Below are positions 8,416 through 15,452 of a stretch of DNA of 18,098 nucleotides, piece after piece (the first letter of the stretch is position 1; each line of letters opens with the position of its first letter). The notes under the pieces were generated by a model, which saw nothing but the letters and a program-made list of their open reading frames with translations, was not told the DNA's origin and made no database searches. The stretch is from positions 1 to 18,098 of the forward strand of contig JAEZAF010000050.1 of the NCBI GenBank assembly GCA_023430545.1, given 5' to 3'. Source of the stretch: Chloroflexota bacterium (GTDB lineage Bacteria; Chloroflexota; Anaerolineae; Aggregatilineales; Phototrophicaceae). The position numbers and the translations under genes were made by a program.

Positions 8416-9177
8416 TCAGGCTCCGTTGCGTAACGCGAGAATGAACACGCCAATCAGTACAGCAATCGTGAGCCAGCGCAGAATGTCAACGGTAATGGTC
8501 GCACCGATCTGAGTCGATCCAGCCCCGAGATAGGCCCCCGCTGCGAAGACCTCTTCCCCAATCAGGACATGATCGGACATCGCATAGGCCACTGCCTGAC
8601 CTTCGAGCGACCCACTCACACCGATTTCGGGGATATTGCGGCGCAGGCCCGATGACATCATCAGCGCGAGTTCTGTGCCGAAATCCCCGGCGTAGATGTT
8701 CGCACCGATCGAGTCATCACTTTGCAGAGTGGTGACCGCCGCCGCGTATACGAGGGATCGCGATCCGTAGGGATACCAGCGGGTGTTGCGGTAGCGGTAG
8801 CTTTCCAGCCGGTCGCGGCTCTGATAGGCACGCCGCAGAATGTCCTGCCCGATGGGCAGGGTGCTGGAGTCCGTCAGTGTGATGATCGGGGAAACATCAC
8901 CCACAGCAGCACGCTGGGCAATCTGATAGAACAGTTCGGCGCTGGCGAGTGTCAGTACGGTGGTGCGGCCTGCTAAACTGCTGCTGCCGAAAGAAAGGTG
9001 AAGCGGACGATTGGCCTCAATAGCGAAGGCGATGTAATCCGGTAAGGCGGCGTATGCCGGAATGGTGCGGAAAGCGGTTCGGTTGCGCGTCACACGCACG
9101 AACTGGGTCACCACAATGGTGATCACCATCGTCAGAACAATGATCAACAGTGCAAGCTGCTGAGTTGTCGCGTCCAC
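8416..9177 (-). CDS. Two-TM protein with central alpha/beta domain (possibly DUF6754-like)
   Basis: The 253-aa product begins with GTG at 9177, preceded by AGGAAGG at 5 nt spacing, a good start. An N-terminal TM helix (about 8-28) is followed by a conserved-looking alpha/beta region of about 200 residues. Its notable patches are LHLSFGSSSLAGRTT (59-73), a YRYRNTRWYPYGSR patch (127-140) and IYAGDFGTELALMM (161-174). A C-terminal TM helix lies at about 233-249. From memory this resembles a Chloroflexota family catalogued as DUF6754, but I could not check that. It opens the membrane part of the minus-strand run, 66 bp downstream of the 94-aa gene. No catalytic residues can be assigned. Confidence 0.88.
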   Translation of the reverse strand: MDATTQQLALLIIVLTMVITIVVTQFVRVTRNRTAFRTIPAYAALPDYIAFAIEANRPLHLSFGSSSLAGRTTVLTLASAELFYQIAQRAAVGDVSPIITLTDSSTLPIGQDILRRAYQSRDRLESYRYRNTRWYPYGSRSLVYAAAVTTLQSDDSIGANIYAGDFGTELALMMSSGLRRNIPEIGVSGSLEGQAVAYAMSDHVLIGEEVFAAGAYLGAGSTQIGATITVDILRWLTIAVLIGVFILALRNGA

Positions 9178-9243
9178 AGGGTCCTTCCTGATTTCAGACC
9201 TTAAGATCCCTCGTCAATGTTAAAGCTTCGTGCTCTGATGACT

Positions 9244-9528
9244 CTATTTGCTGCGATCCTGTTGATCACGATGATCCTGCTGATCAGCATGGTCATCTGC
9301 CAGACGGACCCGGAACTGCGCGAAGGCGTCCTGATCTTCCAGCAGTTCTGCGAACTGAAGCAGAGTGTGCTGCTGACCGAACTTCCTCGTCACCGGCTGT
9401 GCGACGTACAGCATCTGGGCCATCAGCGGCGAAATGGGCTGCATCACCGCAAAGCTGACCTCGGCCAGACCGAGCAGACCGCTCTGCCTGAGCCGGAGAA
9501 TCCACTGCTTCTGAATCTCTTCATCCAT
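9244..9528 (-). CDS. Small soluble protein with a Gln/Asp/His-rich tail
   Basis: The frame is open to 9648, but residues before ATG 9528 look non-coding. From this ATG the 94-aa product MDEEIQKQWI... is predicted helical, amphipathic and rich in L/Q/A. The codon third positions look G/C-biased, like the neighbours. No Shine-Dalgarno is visible; a TATACT box ends 8 nt before the ATG, so the message may be leaderless. The last 17 residues are a degenerate tripeptide repeat with D in the middle (ADQ, QDH, RDQ, QDR). There is no membrane segment or known motif. It sits at the head of the membrane-ATPase run and may be its first gene or an independent one. An opposite-strand frame (9217-9543) is less convincing. 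Confidence 0.6.
   Translation of the reverse strand: MDEEIQKQWILRLRQSGLLGLAEVSFAVMQPISPLMAQMLYVAQPVTRKFGQQHTLLQFAELLEDQDAFAQFRVRLADDHADQQDHRDQQDRSK
9254..9296. repeat. Short tandem 9-bp repeat carrying GATC in each unit
   Basis: GATC occurs at 9255, 9264, 9273 and 9282, exactly 9 bp apart, followed by a degenerate GGTC unit at 9290. Read on the minus strand it encodes the xD(Q/H) tripeptide repeat at the C-terminus of the 94-aa protein. It is a simple coding microsatellite with a dense cluster of potential adenine-methylation sites. Confidence 0.7.
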
Positions 9529-9536
9529 AGTTTTGG

Positions 9537-9542
9537 AGTATA
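9537..9542 (-). promoter_or_regulatory. Candidate -10 box for the 94-aa gene
   Basis: TATACT on the minus strand is followed by 8 nt and then ATG 9528, so initiation about 7 nt downstream would give a leaderless transcript. The -35 region 17 nt upstream (TTTCGT) is poor, so this is only a candidate. Confidence 0.35.
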
Positions 9543-9625
9543 GCACACACAGGCTAAGCACGAAAATTGAGGTGCAGTCTGATGTGGAAATCATGCCGTC
9601 CCCTGACACCCCCAGCAGGGAAAGA

Positions 9626-9687
9626 CACGGATATACGCACGGATGCACGAATATACGCAGACGATTATTGTCCGTATCTCATCCGTG
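9626..9687. repeat. Cluster of CACGGAT-type repeats, possible operator
   Basis: Two near-identical 14-mers, CACGGATATACGCA (9626-9639) and CACGAATATACGCA (9646-9659), match at 13 of 14 positions and start 20 bp apart, close to two helical turns. Another CACGGAT lies at 9638-9644, and an inverted copy (ATCCGTG) lies at 9681-9687. The arrangement between two divergent transcription units fits a regulator binding site, but a dispersed genomic repeat is equally possible. Confidence 0.5.
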
Positions 9688-9819
9688 ATGCAACAAAATG
9701 ACCATGAAACACGTCTTTATAGTGAGCGAATTTACGGCGCTAACCATTACAGATCGTAGGTTGAGCGTTGATAAAGCGTTTGCACTCACCCAGACATAGT
9801 GTATTGATCTTTGCTAAAA

Positions 9820-9825
9820 TATAAT
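9820..9825 (+). promoter_or_regulatory. Candidate -10 box for the ABC run
   Basis: A perfect TATAAT lies about 50 bp before ATG 9875 in an AT-rich stretch. The -35 position at 17 bp spacing reads TAGTGT, which is weak. Its position in the divergent region and the absence of another good box before this gene support it moderately. Confidence 0.4.
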
Positions 9826-9874
9826 ACCTGAGTACTACTCCGATTCTCACACCGCTAAACTGGAACCTGCCTTC

Positions 9875-11080
9875 ATGACCAATCGTGAACAAGTCACCGA
9901 CATTGAATTGCAGAATGTACCGCTGCCACAACGTCGTCGTACCAGAGGGCTGCCCAGCCAGATCTCGGCTGCCCTGTTACAGCCCGTTTATTTCTTCCGT
10001 ACCCTGCCGCTGATGAGCGAGACGCGTCAGTGGCTTTGGGTTGGCCTGCTTATCCTGTTTCTGATTGGCTTCAGCGCCGTTCGCTACGAAGCGGTGAGCG
10101 CCTCTGCCAGAGGGGAGGACCCGTTTGGACAACCGCCGATTGACTTTGGGTCGGGGGGATTTGAAGGCGGCGGAGTCATCGACTCCGGGGGGATTCCCGG
10201 CGGGGGCATTGATTTCGGTGGTATCCCGGACCCGTCACCGGGTGGTGAGACACCGCCAGGTGGTACGTCTGATCCTGCGCAGACGCTGACGACGGGCATT
10301 ATCGCCGCGAGTGAGATCGTCGTGAGCTGGTTTGTGATCACGCTGCTGCTGGTGATTGTCAGCCTGCTGCGCGGACGGATGCCGCGTCCCGGCCATAATT
10401 TTCAGATCGCGATCTGGGCGACACTGCCGCTGGCACTGATGGCACTGCTTCAGGTGCTGTTTCTGGCGGCGGGGGGGACACCAGGGGCGGCTGGCCTTTC
10501 CGGTCTGCTGCCGGAATGGAAATTCTATCAGCAGCAGAGTCCGCTGATGCAGGATGTGCTGTATTCGCTCTCGCTCCGCCTGACACTGTTCTGGCTCTGG
10601 GCGCTGGTGCTGCTTTACTTCGGAGCGCGCCACGCACTTCACGGGCCGCGTTTTGGGGCGCTGTTCGTCGCTGTATTCTGGGCCGTGCTGATTGTCGTCG
10701 TGCCGGTTGCCAGCGGCGCTATCGCAGCACCGTCACCGGATGATCCCGGCTTATCTGAAGGGGAATTTCCATCTGGCGAGTTTCCATCGGGTGAATTCCC
10801 CGGTGGAGAATTTCCGGAGGGTGAAGTACCCGACATCATTGTCCCTGATTTCGGTGACGAGTCTGTGACTGAAGAAGCGTCGGAGACCGGTGATGAGACA
10901 GGCGAAGAAGTCGATATGGATGCCGACAGCGGGCGCAGCGGGGGCGAAGAGATCCCGCCGACGGAGATCGACGCGCTGGAAGGTAACGCCAGCGGAAATA
11001 CCGGAAACACTGGAAATACCAGTAATACCCGTCCGAGCGTCCCGCCTGAACGGTCGGCGGAAGTGGAGCCAACGCCATGA
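9875..11080 (+). CDS. Yip1-like membrane protein with Gly-rich loop and GEFP repeats
   Basis: The product is 401 aa. An Arg-rich N-terminus (RRRTRG, 20-25) is followed by a Yip1-type entry (LLQPVYFFRTLPL, about 34-46) and about five TM helices (53-70, 140-165, 178-200, 226-251, 259-285). Between helices 1 and 2 is a Gly/Pro/Asp-rich loop (about 80-135). The C-terminus has five pentapeptide-like units of GE(F/V)P (296-319), an acidic stretch and a GNTGNT-type repeat (374-385). The Shine-Dalgarno is weak. It heads the transporter run, and its stop overlaps the ATPase start as ATGA. Proteins of this type often sit beside ABC systems in Chloroflexota, to my knowledge; the role is unknown and may be assembly or regulation of the exporter. 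The Yip1 assignment is moderately sure. Confidence 0.85.
   Translation: MTNREQVTDIELQNVPLPQRRRTRGLPSQISAALLQPVYFFRTLPLMSETRQWLWVGLLILFLIGFSAVRYEAVSASARGEDPFGQPPIDFGSGGFEGGGVIDSGGIPGGGIDFGGIPDPSPGGETPPGGTSDPAQTLTTGIIAASEIVVSWFVITLLLVIVSLLRGRMPRPGHNFQIAIWATLPLALMALLQVLFLAAGGTPGAAGLSGLLPEWKFYQQQSPLMQDVLYSLSLRLTLFWLWALVLLYFGARHALHGPRFGALFVAVFWAVLIVVVPVASGAIAAPSPDDPGLSEGEFPSGEFPSGEFPGGEFPEGEVPDIIVPDFGDESVTEEASETGDETGEEVDMDADSGRSGGEEIPPTEIDALEGNASGNTGNTGNTSNTRPSVPPERSAEVEPTP
10760..10834 (+). repeat. Tandem 15-bp coding repeat (GEFPx units)
   Basis: Five consecutive 15-bp units encode GEFPS, GEFPS, GEFPG, GEFPE and GEVPD in the Yip1-like protein. Codons differ between copies, so the array is old and kept at protein level rather than freshly expanded. 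Confidence 0.8.
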
Positions 11081-11895
11081 GTACGATCCATTATCCGCGC
11101 CAGTGGCCGCAGGCGGAAGCAAAGCAGGACAATATCGTCATTGGCAGCAAGCTGTCCAAGGATTTTAAGATCGGCGACCAGTGGGTTCACGCCTTGCGCG
11201 AAGTCGATGTCCGTGTACCGCGTGGACAGTTTGTCGCGATTATGGGACCGTCTGGCAGTGGCAAAAGCACGCTGCTTTACCTGTTGGGCGGGCTGGATCA
11301 TCCGTCTTCGGGCGGCATTCTGTTTAACGGTCAGCGTGTCGATGCTATGGACGGCGAGATGCTGGCGCAGTTCCGTCGTGAGACGATTGGCTTCATCTTT
11401 CAGGCGTTTCATCTGGTGCCGACACTGACGGCGCTGGAAAATGTCGCGCTGCCAGGTGTGTTTGCCAATATGCCGCGTGATGTGCGCGAACAACGGGCGA
11501 TGCGTCTGCTGCATGCGCTGGGCATGGCCGAGCGTATGGATCACCGGCCTAATCAGCTTTCTGGCGGACAGCAGCAGCGCGTGGCGATTGCGCGAGCACT
11601 GTTCAGCAATCCGCCGGTCATCATGGCGGACGAGCCAACCGGCGCGCTGGACAGCAAAACCGGCCAGACCGTCATGCAGATGCTGCGCTATCTCGCCCGC
11701 AAACGTGGCAAAACCATTATTGTTGTCACCCATGACCCCGGCGTGGCCGCATACGCTGATCGTATGCTGATGCTGCGCGATGGTCAGATCGTGGAAGATC
11801 AGATGCTGACTGCCGGTGTCAAAGTTGGCCTGTTGGAGACAACCACCTCTCAGGCATCCGATGCAACCGAGGATTTTACCGATGAACTTGATTAA
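11077..11895 (+). CDS. MacB/LolD-type ABC transporter ATP-binding protein
   Basis: The product is 272 aa with all the canonical motifs: Walker A GPSGSGKS (57-64), Q-loop Q109 (FIFQAF), signature LSGGQ (161-165), Walker B VIMADE (181-186) with the catalytic Glu, D-loop (ALDSKTG) and switch His219 (VVTHD). The PTGALDSKTG segment is typical of the MacB/LolD/FtsE branch, whose members couple ATP hydrolysis to mechanical movement of FtsX-fold permeases rather than to classic import. The start at 11077 overlaps the previous stop by 4 bp. The C-terminus carries a short acidic extension (about 255-272). It should pair with the permease encoded at 14020-15342. Its substrate cannot be told from the sequence. 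Confidence 0.96.
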   Translation: MSTIHYPRQWPQAEAKQDNIVIGSKLSKDFKIGDQWVHALREVDVRVPRGQFVAIMGPSGSGKSTLLYLLGGLDHPSSGGILFNGQRVDAMDGEMLAQFRRETIGFIFQAFHLVPTLTALENVALPGVFANMPRDVREQRAMRLLHALGMAERMDHRPNQLSGGQQQRVAIARALFSNPPVIMADEPTGALDSKTGQTVMQMLRYLARKRGKTIIVVTHDPGVAAYADRMLMLRDGQIVEDQMLTAGVKVGLLETTTSQASDATEDFTDELD

Positions 11896-13999
11896 ACATC
11901 GATCAGTACTGCTTATCCCGATGTTCCTGACGCTGCTGGTCGCCGCCGCACTTTCGATGCCGGTGAGTATTGCACAGCCGCCGGGCACGCCGGTTTTCGG
12001 CTCTCAGTCCACACTGATTCCGATGACGCCTATAACGCCTGGAGAGTCACCCGTCGGGGAACAGCGCGACTGCCCGATCCTTGTGAACCGTTCAGAGCCG
12101 GGACAGATCATGGGCGGCGAAGCCCGTGTCCTGACCGTATTTGGCTCCGGCTTTACTGACAGCTCGGCGGTGCGGTTGAGTGGTTTCGGCGTTTTGAATA
12201 CCACCCTGATCAACAGTAGTGTACTGAATGCCGATGTGCCAGATACGATCCCGCCCGGTGATTACAATGTCCGTGTGATCGATCCAACCTGCGACAACAT
12301 CCAGCATGAACGGCCCGACCGTCTGGTATTGAATGTCGCCGCGCCGCAGCTTCCACCGCCGACATTTGAAGTGATCGATCCACCGGAGCCGCCGACACCG
12401 CTGCCGGGTGCACCGCAGTTGATCGCCCGCAACTTCAGCGTGAATCCTCCGATTGTCGATGCAGGTGGGACGGTGTCGATGTCGTTTGAAGTCTACAATC
12501 AGGGTAATCGCACTGCTGAAGGGGTTTCTGCCTCGATTGAGTCCGGCGGCGCGTTCCTGCCGGCTGGTGGACAGGCCTCGACGGTGATCCCTGACCTGCC
12601 ACCGGGATCTTCGGCGACGGTCGCGCTGTCTGCGGTGGTTGCGCGCTCTGCTGAGGCAGGGCCAGCCAGTATCCCGGTTGTGATCAACTTCCGTGATTTC
12701 AGCGGTGAAAGTTACAGCACCAAGACCTCGCTGAGTGTCACAGTACGGGCAGTTGTCAATACCACGCAGGTGGTCCTGTCGAATTATACCTATAGTCCGA
12801 ATCCGGTGGTCCCTGGCACAGATGTGACGCTGATGCTGACCTTTACCAATATGGGGAACAGCGTCGCGCAGCAGGCGCTGCTGCGTGTGACGGGTGAGGG
12901 GGTGCTGCTGCCTGGTATTCAGGGGGACAACTTCCCATTGATGGACCTTCAGCCGGGGGCGAGTACCACCGTTGCGATTCCGATGATCGTCAAGCAGGAT
13001 GCCAAGCCCGGACCCCAGTCTCAACCGCTGAAGATCACCTATCTGCTGGAAGGGGAAAGCGCAGAGGCTGACGGATCGGTGACGCTGGATGTGGCGCGTG
13101 TGGTCGAAGAAGTGCCGGTCATGCTGCTGGATACCTACAGCATCGACAAGGACCCGCTGCGTCCGGGGGCACAGTTTACACTCAAGCTGATGCTCGTCAA
13201 TGTCGGCACGGTGGATGCCCGTGAGATGCTGGTTACCTTCGGCACAGTGGAGTCAACTGGAAACCCGAACCCTGATCCGGACGATGACGGCGGCACTGGT
13301 GGCACTGGAACCGGCGGTACAGGGGGATCAACCACCAACCCCAGCACGACGTTTGCGCCGCTGGGCAGCGGTGGGACGCTGTTCATCGGTGATATTGGGG
13401 CTGACGGCTCATATGAATTCACACAGGACTTTATCGTCAATGGGACGACCAACAGCGGCATCTACAGTCTGCCGATCACGCTGCGCTATAAGAAAGCCGA
13501 TGGTGCAACCGTGCAGGACAACCTGCGGGCGAGTGTGGTGGTCGTCAAGCCGCCGACGCTGCGCATTAACTTACAGTCACCGCTGCCAGAAACAGTCAAT
13601 GTCGGGGAACCGGTCACACTGGCGTATGAACTGGTGAACACTGGTGCCGCCGCACTGAACCTGACCAATGCGACAACAACCGCCGAAAATGCCGAAATCC
13701 TCGACGGTGGGGAGACATTTGTTGGCGTCGTTGCTGCGAATGATCAGGGGGCCTATACCTCGACGTTTATGCCGTCGGAAGAAGGCCCGGTGACCGTGAA
13801 TGTCGAGATCCGCTATCTGGATGATCTGAACAACGAGCGCAGTTTCACCTATGAATATACGGTGGAAGCGATGATGCCGCCGCCACCACCGGATATCGAA
13901 CCAGAGCCGGATTTCTTCCCGACACCGACTCCCGAACCGGAGTCGGATGATGCATGGCTGGGCAAACTGCTGATGGGTTTGTTAGGCCTTGGAAGTTAG
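11882..13999 (+). CDS. Exported protein with TIG-like and four CARDB-like domains
   Basis: I chose ATG 11882, giving 705 aa. GAGG lies about 10 nt upstream and the product then begins with a clean signal peptide (MNLIKHR, a hydrophobic core to about residue 25, SIA-Q cleavage near 31). A frame open from 11816 would add 22 non-signal residues inside the ATPase gene. Residues about 63-151 resemble an IPT/TIG Ig-like fold (LTVFGSGF...). Four CARDB-like repeats follow (about 183-289, 296-405, 415-555, 558-662), each with a VNxG/YNQG/TNMG-type turn. The third holds a DDDGGTGGTG-type insert (about 465-484). A Pro/Glu-rich stretch and a short hydrophobic C-terminus (AWLGKLLMGLLGLG) end it and could associate with the membrane. 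It lies between ATPase and permease genes, so I infer an extracytoplasmic partner of the transporter. Confidence 0.9.
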   Translation: MNLIKHRSVLLIPMFLTLLVAAALSMPVSIAQPPGTPVFGSQSTLIPMTPITPGESPVGEQRDCPILVNRSEPGQIMGGEARVLTVFGSGFTDSSAVRLSGFGVLNTTLINSSVLNADVPDTIPPGDYNVRVIDPTCDNIQHERPDRLVLNVAAPQLPPPTFEVIDPPEPPTPLPGAPQLIARNFSVNPPIVDAGGTVSMSFEVYNQGNRTAEGVSASIESGGAFLPAGGQASTVIPDLPPGSSATVALSAVVARSAEAGPASIPVVINFRDFSGESYSTKTSLSVTVRAVVNTTQVVLSNYTYSPNPVVPGTDVTLMLTFTNMGNSVAQQALLRVTGEGVLLPGIQGDNFPLMDLQPGASTTVAIPMIVKQDAKPGPQSQPLKITYLLEGESAEADGSVTLDVARVVEEVPVMLLDTYSIDKDPLRPGAQFTLKLMLVNVGTVDAREMLVTFGTVESTGNPNPDPDDDGGTGGTGTGGTGGSTTNPSTTFAPLGSGGTLFIGDIGADGSYEFTQDFIVNGTTNSGIYSLPITLRYKKADGATVQDNLRASVVVVKPPTLRINLQSPLPETVNVGEPVTLAYELVNTGAAALNLTNATTTAENAEILDGGETFVGVVAANDQGAYTSTFMPSEEGPVTVNVEIRYLDDLNNERSFTYEYTVEAMMPPPPPDIEPEPDFFPTPTPEPESDDAWLGKLLMGLLGLGS

Positions 14000-14019
14000 T
14001 TTGCAGGGGGTTGTGACCC

Positions 14020-15342
14020 ATGTTCTATGAACTCGCACAGTTAGCCATTGGCAATCTCCTGCGGGCGCGGGCGCGTCTGGTGATGACGGCGGGCGGTGTC
14101 CTTGTGGGGACCGCCGCTGTCATCCTGCTGATCGCGCTTACGATTGGCCTTCAGAATGCTGCTGAAGCCGGTATCGGGCAGAGCGGCAGCCTGACTGAAA
14201 TCCAGGTCTGGCCGAATTTCGGCGGATGGGGACCGGGCGGTGGAGATGAACAGGAAGAGGTCGTCCAGCTTACCGCTGAGAATGTCGCACGGATGTGGCA
14301 GATCGAAGGCGTGCAGGCTGTGATCCCGGTCGTGAATTTTCAGGGCGGACTTGAGATTACGACCGCGGACAAACTTCAGGGTTGGGTTTCGGTGGTGGGG
14401 GTGGACCCGCGCCTGCTGCCTTATCTGGGGCTTGCTATTGCTGAAGGTGAGCTTCGGCTTGAAGAAGGTGAGATGCTGGTCGGCGCGACTGCGGGTGATT
14501 ACTTCAGTGATCCGACTGCCGATGCTGACGAGTGGGAACCCAAGCCGGTGGACCTCTTCAACGAGACCGGCCTGAAGATGGTGGTGACGAAGTGGGCCGA
14601 TACGATTGAAACCAAACGGATCAGCGCCAATTTTGTCGGAAAGCTGGCCCCCGGATCTGATAACTTCGACTATGCCGTGATCATGCCGATTCTGGATGTG
14701 ATCGAACTGAACGAATGGATGACCGGCCAGCCGTATGACCCGAAGAACTTCGTCTTCGATCAGGTGACGGTGCGTGCCACCAGCCGCGAGACGACCAATC
14801 AGGTCTCGGAGGAGATTCGCAAGATGGGCTTTCAGACCGGTGGCATGGGCGAATTCCTGAATCAGCTCAACGGCTTCTTCGGCACCATGCGTCTGATGCT
14901 GGGTGGTGTGGGCGGCGTGGCGCTGCTCGTGGCCGCGTTCGGTGTGGCGAACACCATGACGATGGCGATTCTGGAACGCACCCGTGAGATCGGTCTGATG
15001 AAGGCGATTGGGGCGACAGATCGCGATGTGCTGACGGTGTTTCTGATCGAGGCGGCGCTGGTCGGGCTGTCTGGCGGAGTCGCCGGGGTGGGAGTGGCAA
15101 CCATACTTCAGAATCTTGTCAATTCGGCTATTTCAAATATGCCGACGGGCGATCAGGGCGGGGGGGGGATGATCTTCCTGCCGATTGACCCATCACAGAT
15201 CGGTGGCAACCTGTTTGTCATCCCACCGGAACTGGCTGTTTTCGCGCTGGTACTGGCGACGGCGGTCGGGATTGGTGCCGGTTTGTATCCGGCGCTGCGG
15301 GCGGCACGTCTTCCTCCGGTGATCGCGCTCAAGACTGAATAA
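14020..15342 (+). CDS. MacB-like FtsX-fold ABC permease
   Basis: The product is 440 aa. It has the MacB architecture: an N-terminal amphipathic start (LAIGNLLRARARL), TM1 at about 22-44, a large extracytoplasmic core (about 50-285), then TM2 (288-313), TM3 (337-361) and TM4 (405-425). The cytoplasmic loop after TM2 carries the family hallmark ILERTREIGLMKAIGATDRDV (318-337), which contacts the ATPase. A GGGGM loop (380-384) lies between TM3 and TM4. The start ATG 14020 follows an AGGGGG Shine-Dalgarno about 10 nt upstream, 20 bp after the preceding gene. Together with the ATPase it should form a mechanotransmission-type exporter. No MacA-like adaptor or outer-membrane channel gene is present. 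It lies last in the transporter run. Confidence 0.95.
   Translation: MFYELAQLAIGNLLRARARLVMTAGGVLVGTAAVILLIALTIGLQNAAEAGIGQSGSLTEIQVWPNFGGWGPGGGDEQEEVVQLTAENVARMWQIEGVQAVIPVVNFQGGLEITTADKLQGWVSVVGVDPRLLPYLGLAIAEGELRLEEGEMLVGATAGDYFSDPTADADEWEPKPVDLFNETGLKMVVTKWADTIETKRISANFVGKLAPGSDNFDYAVIMPILDVIELNEWMTGQPYDPKNFVFDQVTVRATSRETTNQVSEEIRKMGFQTGGMGEFLNQLNGFFGTMRLMLGGVGGVALLVAAFGVANTMTMAILERTREIGLMKAIGATDRDVLTVFLIEAALVGLSGGVAGVGVATILQNLVNSAISNMPTGDQGGGGMIFLPIDPSQIGGNLFVIPPELAVFALVLATAVGIGAGLYPALRAARLPPVIALKTE
15160..15168 (+). repeat. Nine-G homopolymer inside the permease gene
   Basis: A run of nine G residues encodes most of the GGGG turn between TM3 and TM4. It is a potential slippage site, both biologically and in sequencing. 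The reading frame is intact as given. Confidence 0.85.
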
Positions 15343-15452
15343 CCAGCATGCAATCCGGCGGATTCCCTAAAGTCTGGGTGTCTCAGATTCCGGTGAATCG
15401 CCTATAGTGAGAGTCGGATGATTGATTGACGACGAGAGGACGCAAAGTCAGA
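15343..15452 (+). promoter_or_regulatory. Gap between ABC run and TPM gene, with candidate promoter
   Basis: This 110-bp gap holds a small inverted repeat, AATCC-GGC-GGATT (15352-15364), without a T-run. A TATAGT box lies at 15403-15408, about 45 bp before ATG 15453, with a poor -35. The TPM gene may thus have its own promoter. Neither signal is strong. Confidence 0.3.

Larger units (their letters stand above)
9529..9874. other. Divergent intergenic region, 346 bp
   Basis: This region separates the start of the minus-strand membrane-ATPase run from the start of the plus-strand ABC run. It is more AT-rich than its surroundings, especially 9690-9850. It holds a candidate minus-strand -10 box close to 9537-9542, a repeat cluster at 9626-9687 and a TATAAT box at 9820-9825. 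Open frames crossing it (the extension 9529-9648 and 9740-9931, both minus) do not look like protein genes. I see no tRNA or small-RNA structure I can support. Confidence 0.7.

Noticed and set aside
9217..9543. A 108-aa plus-strand frame with a signal-like hydrophobic start
   Set aside because: It is antisense to the 94-aa frame, which has better codon use and a more protein-like composition. The hydrophobic start is the complement of the GATC repeat. Some doubt remains because neither frame has a good Shine-Dalgarno.
9620..9690. A CRISPR-like array at the intergenic repeats
   Set aside because: The units are only 7-14 bp, irregularly spaced and partly overlapping, with no spacers of constant length and no cas genes.
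9740..9931. A 63-aa minus-strand frame crossing the start of the Yip1-like gene
   Set aside because: It lies in AT-rich promoter DNA, overlaps a well-supported gene start, and has no Shine-Dalgarno or motif.
10639..11988. A 449-aa open frame on the minus strand
   Set aside because: It is antisense to the Yip1-like and ABC ATPase genes, both with clear family motifs. The frame is rich in His, Gln, Arg and Cys with no domain, typical of a shadow in GC-rich coding DNA.
12092..13024. A 310-aa open frame on the minus strand
   Set aside because: It is antisense to the exported CARDB-like protein, with Arg/His-rich composition and no recognisable motif.
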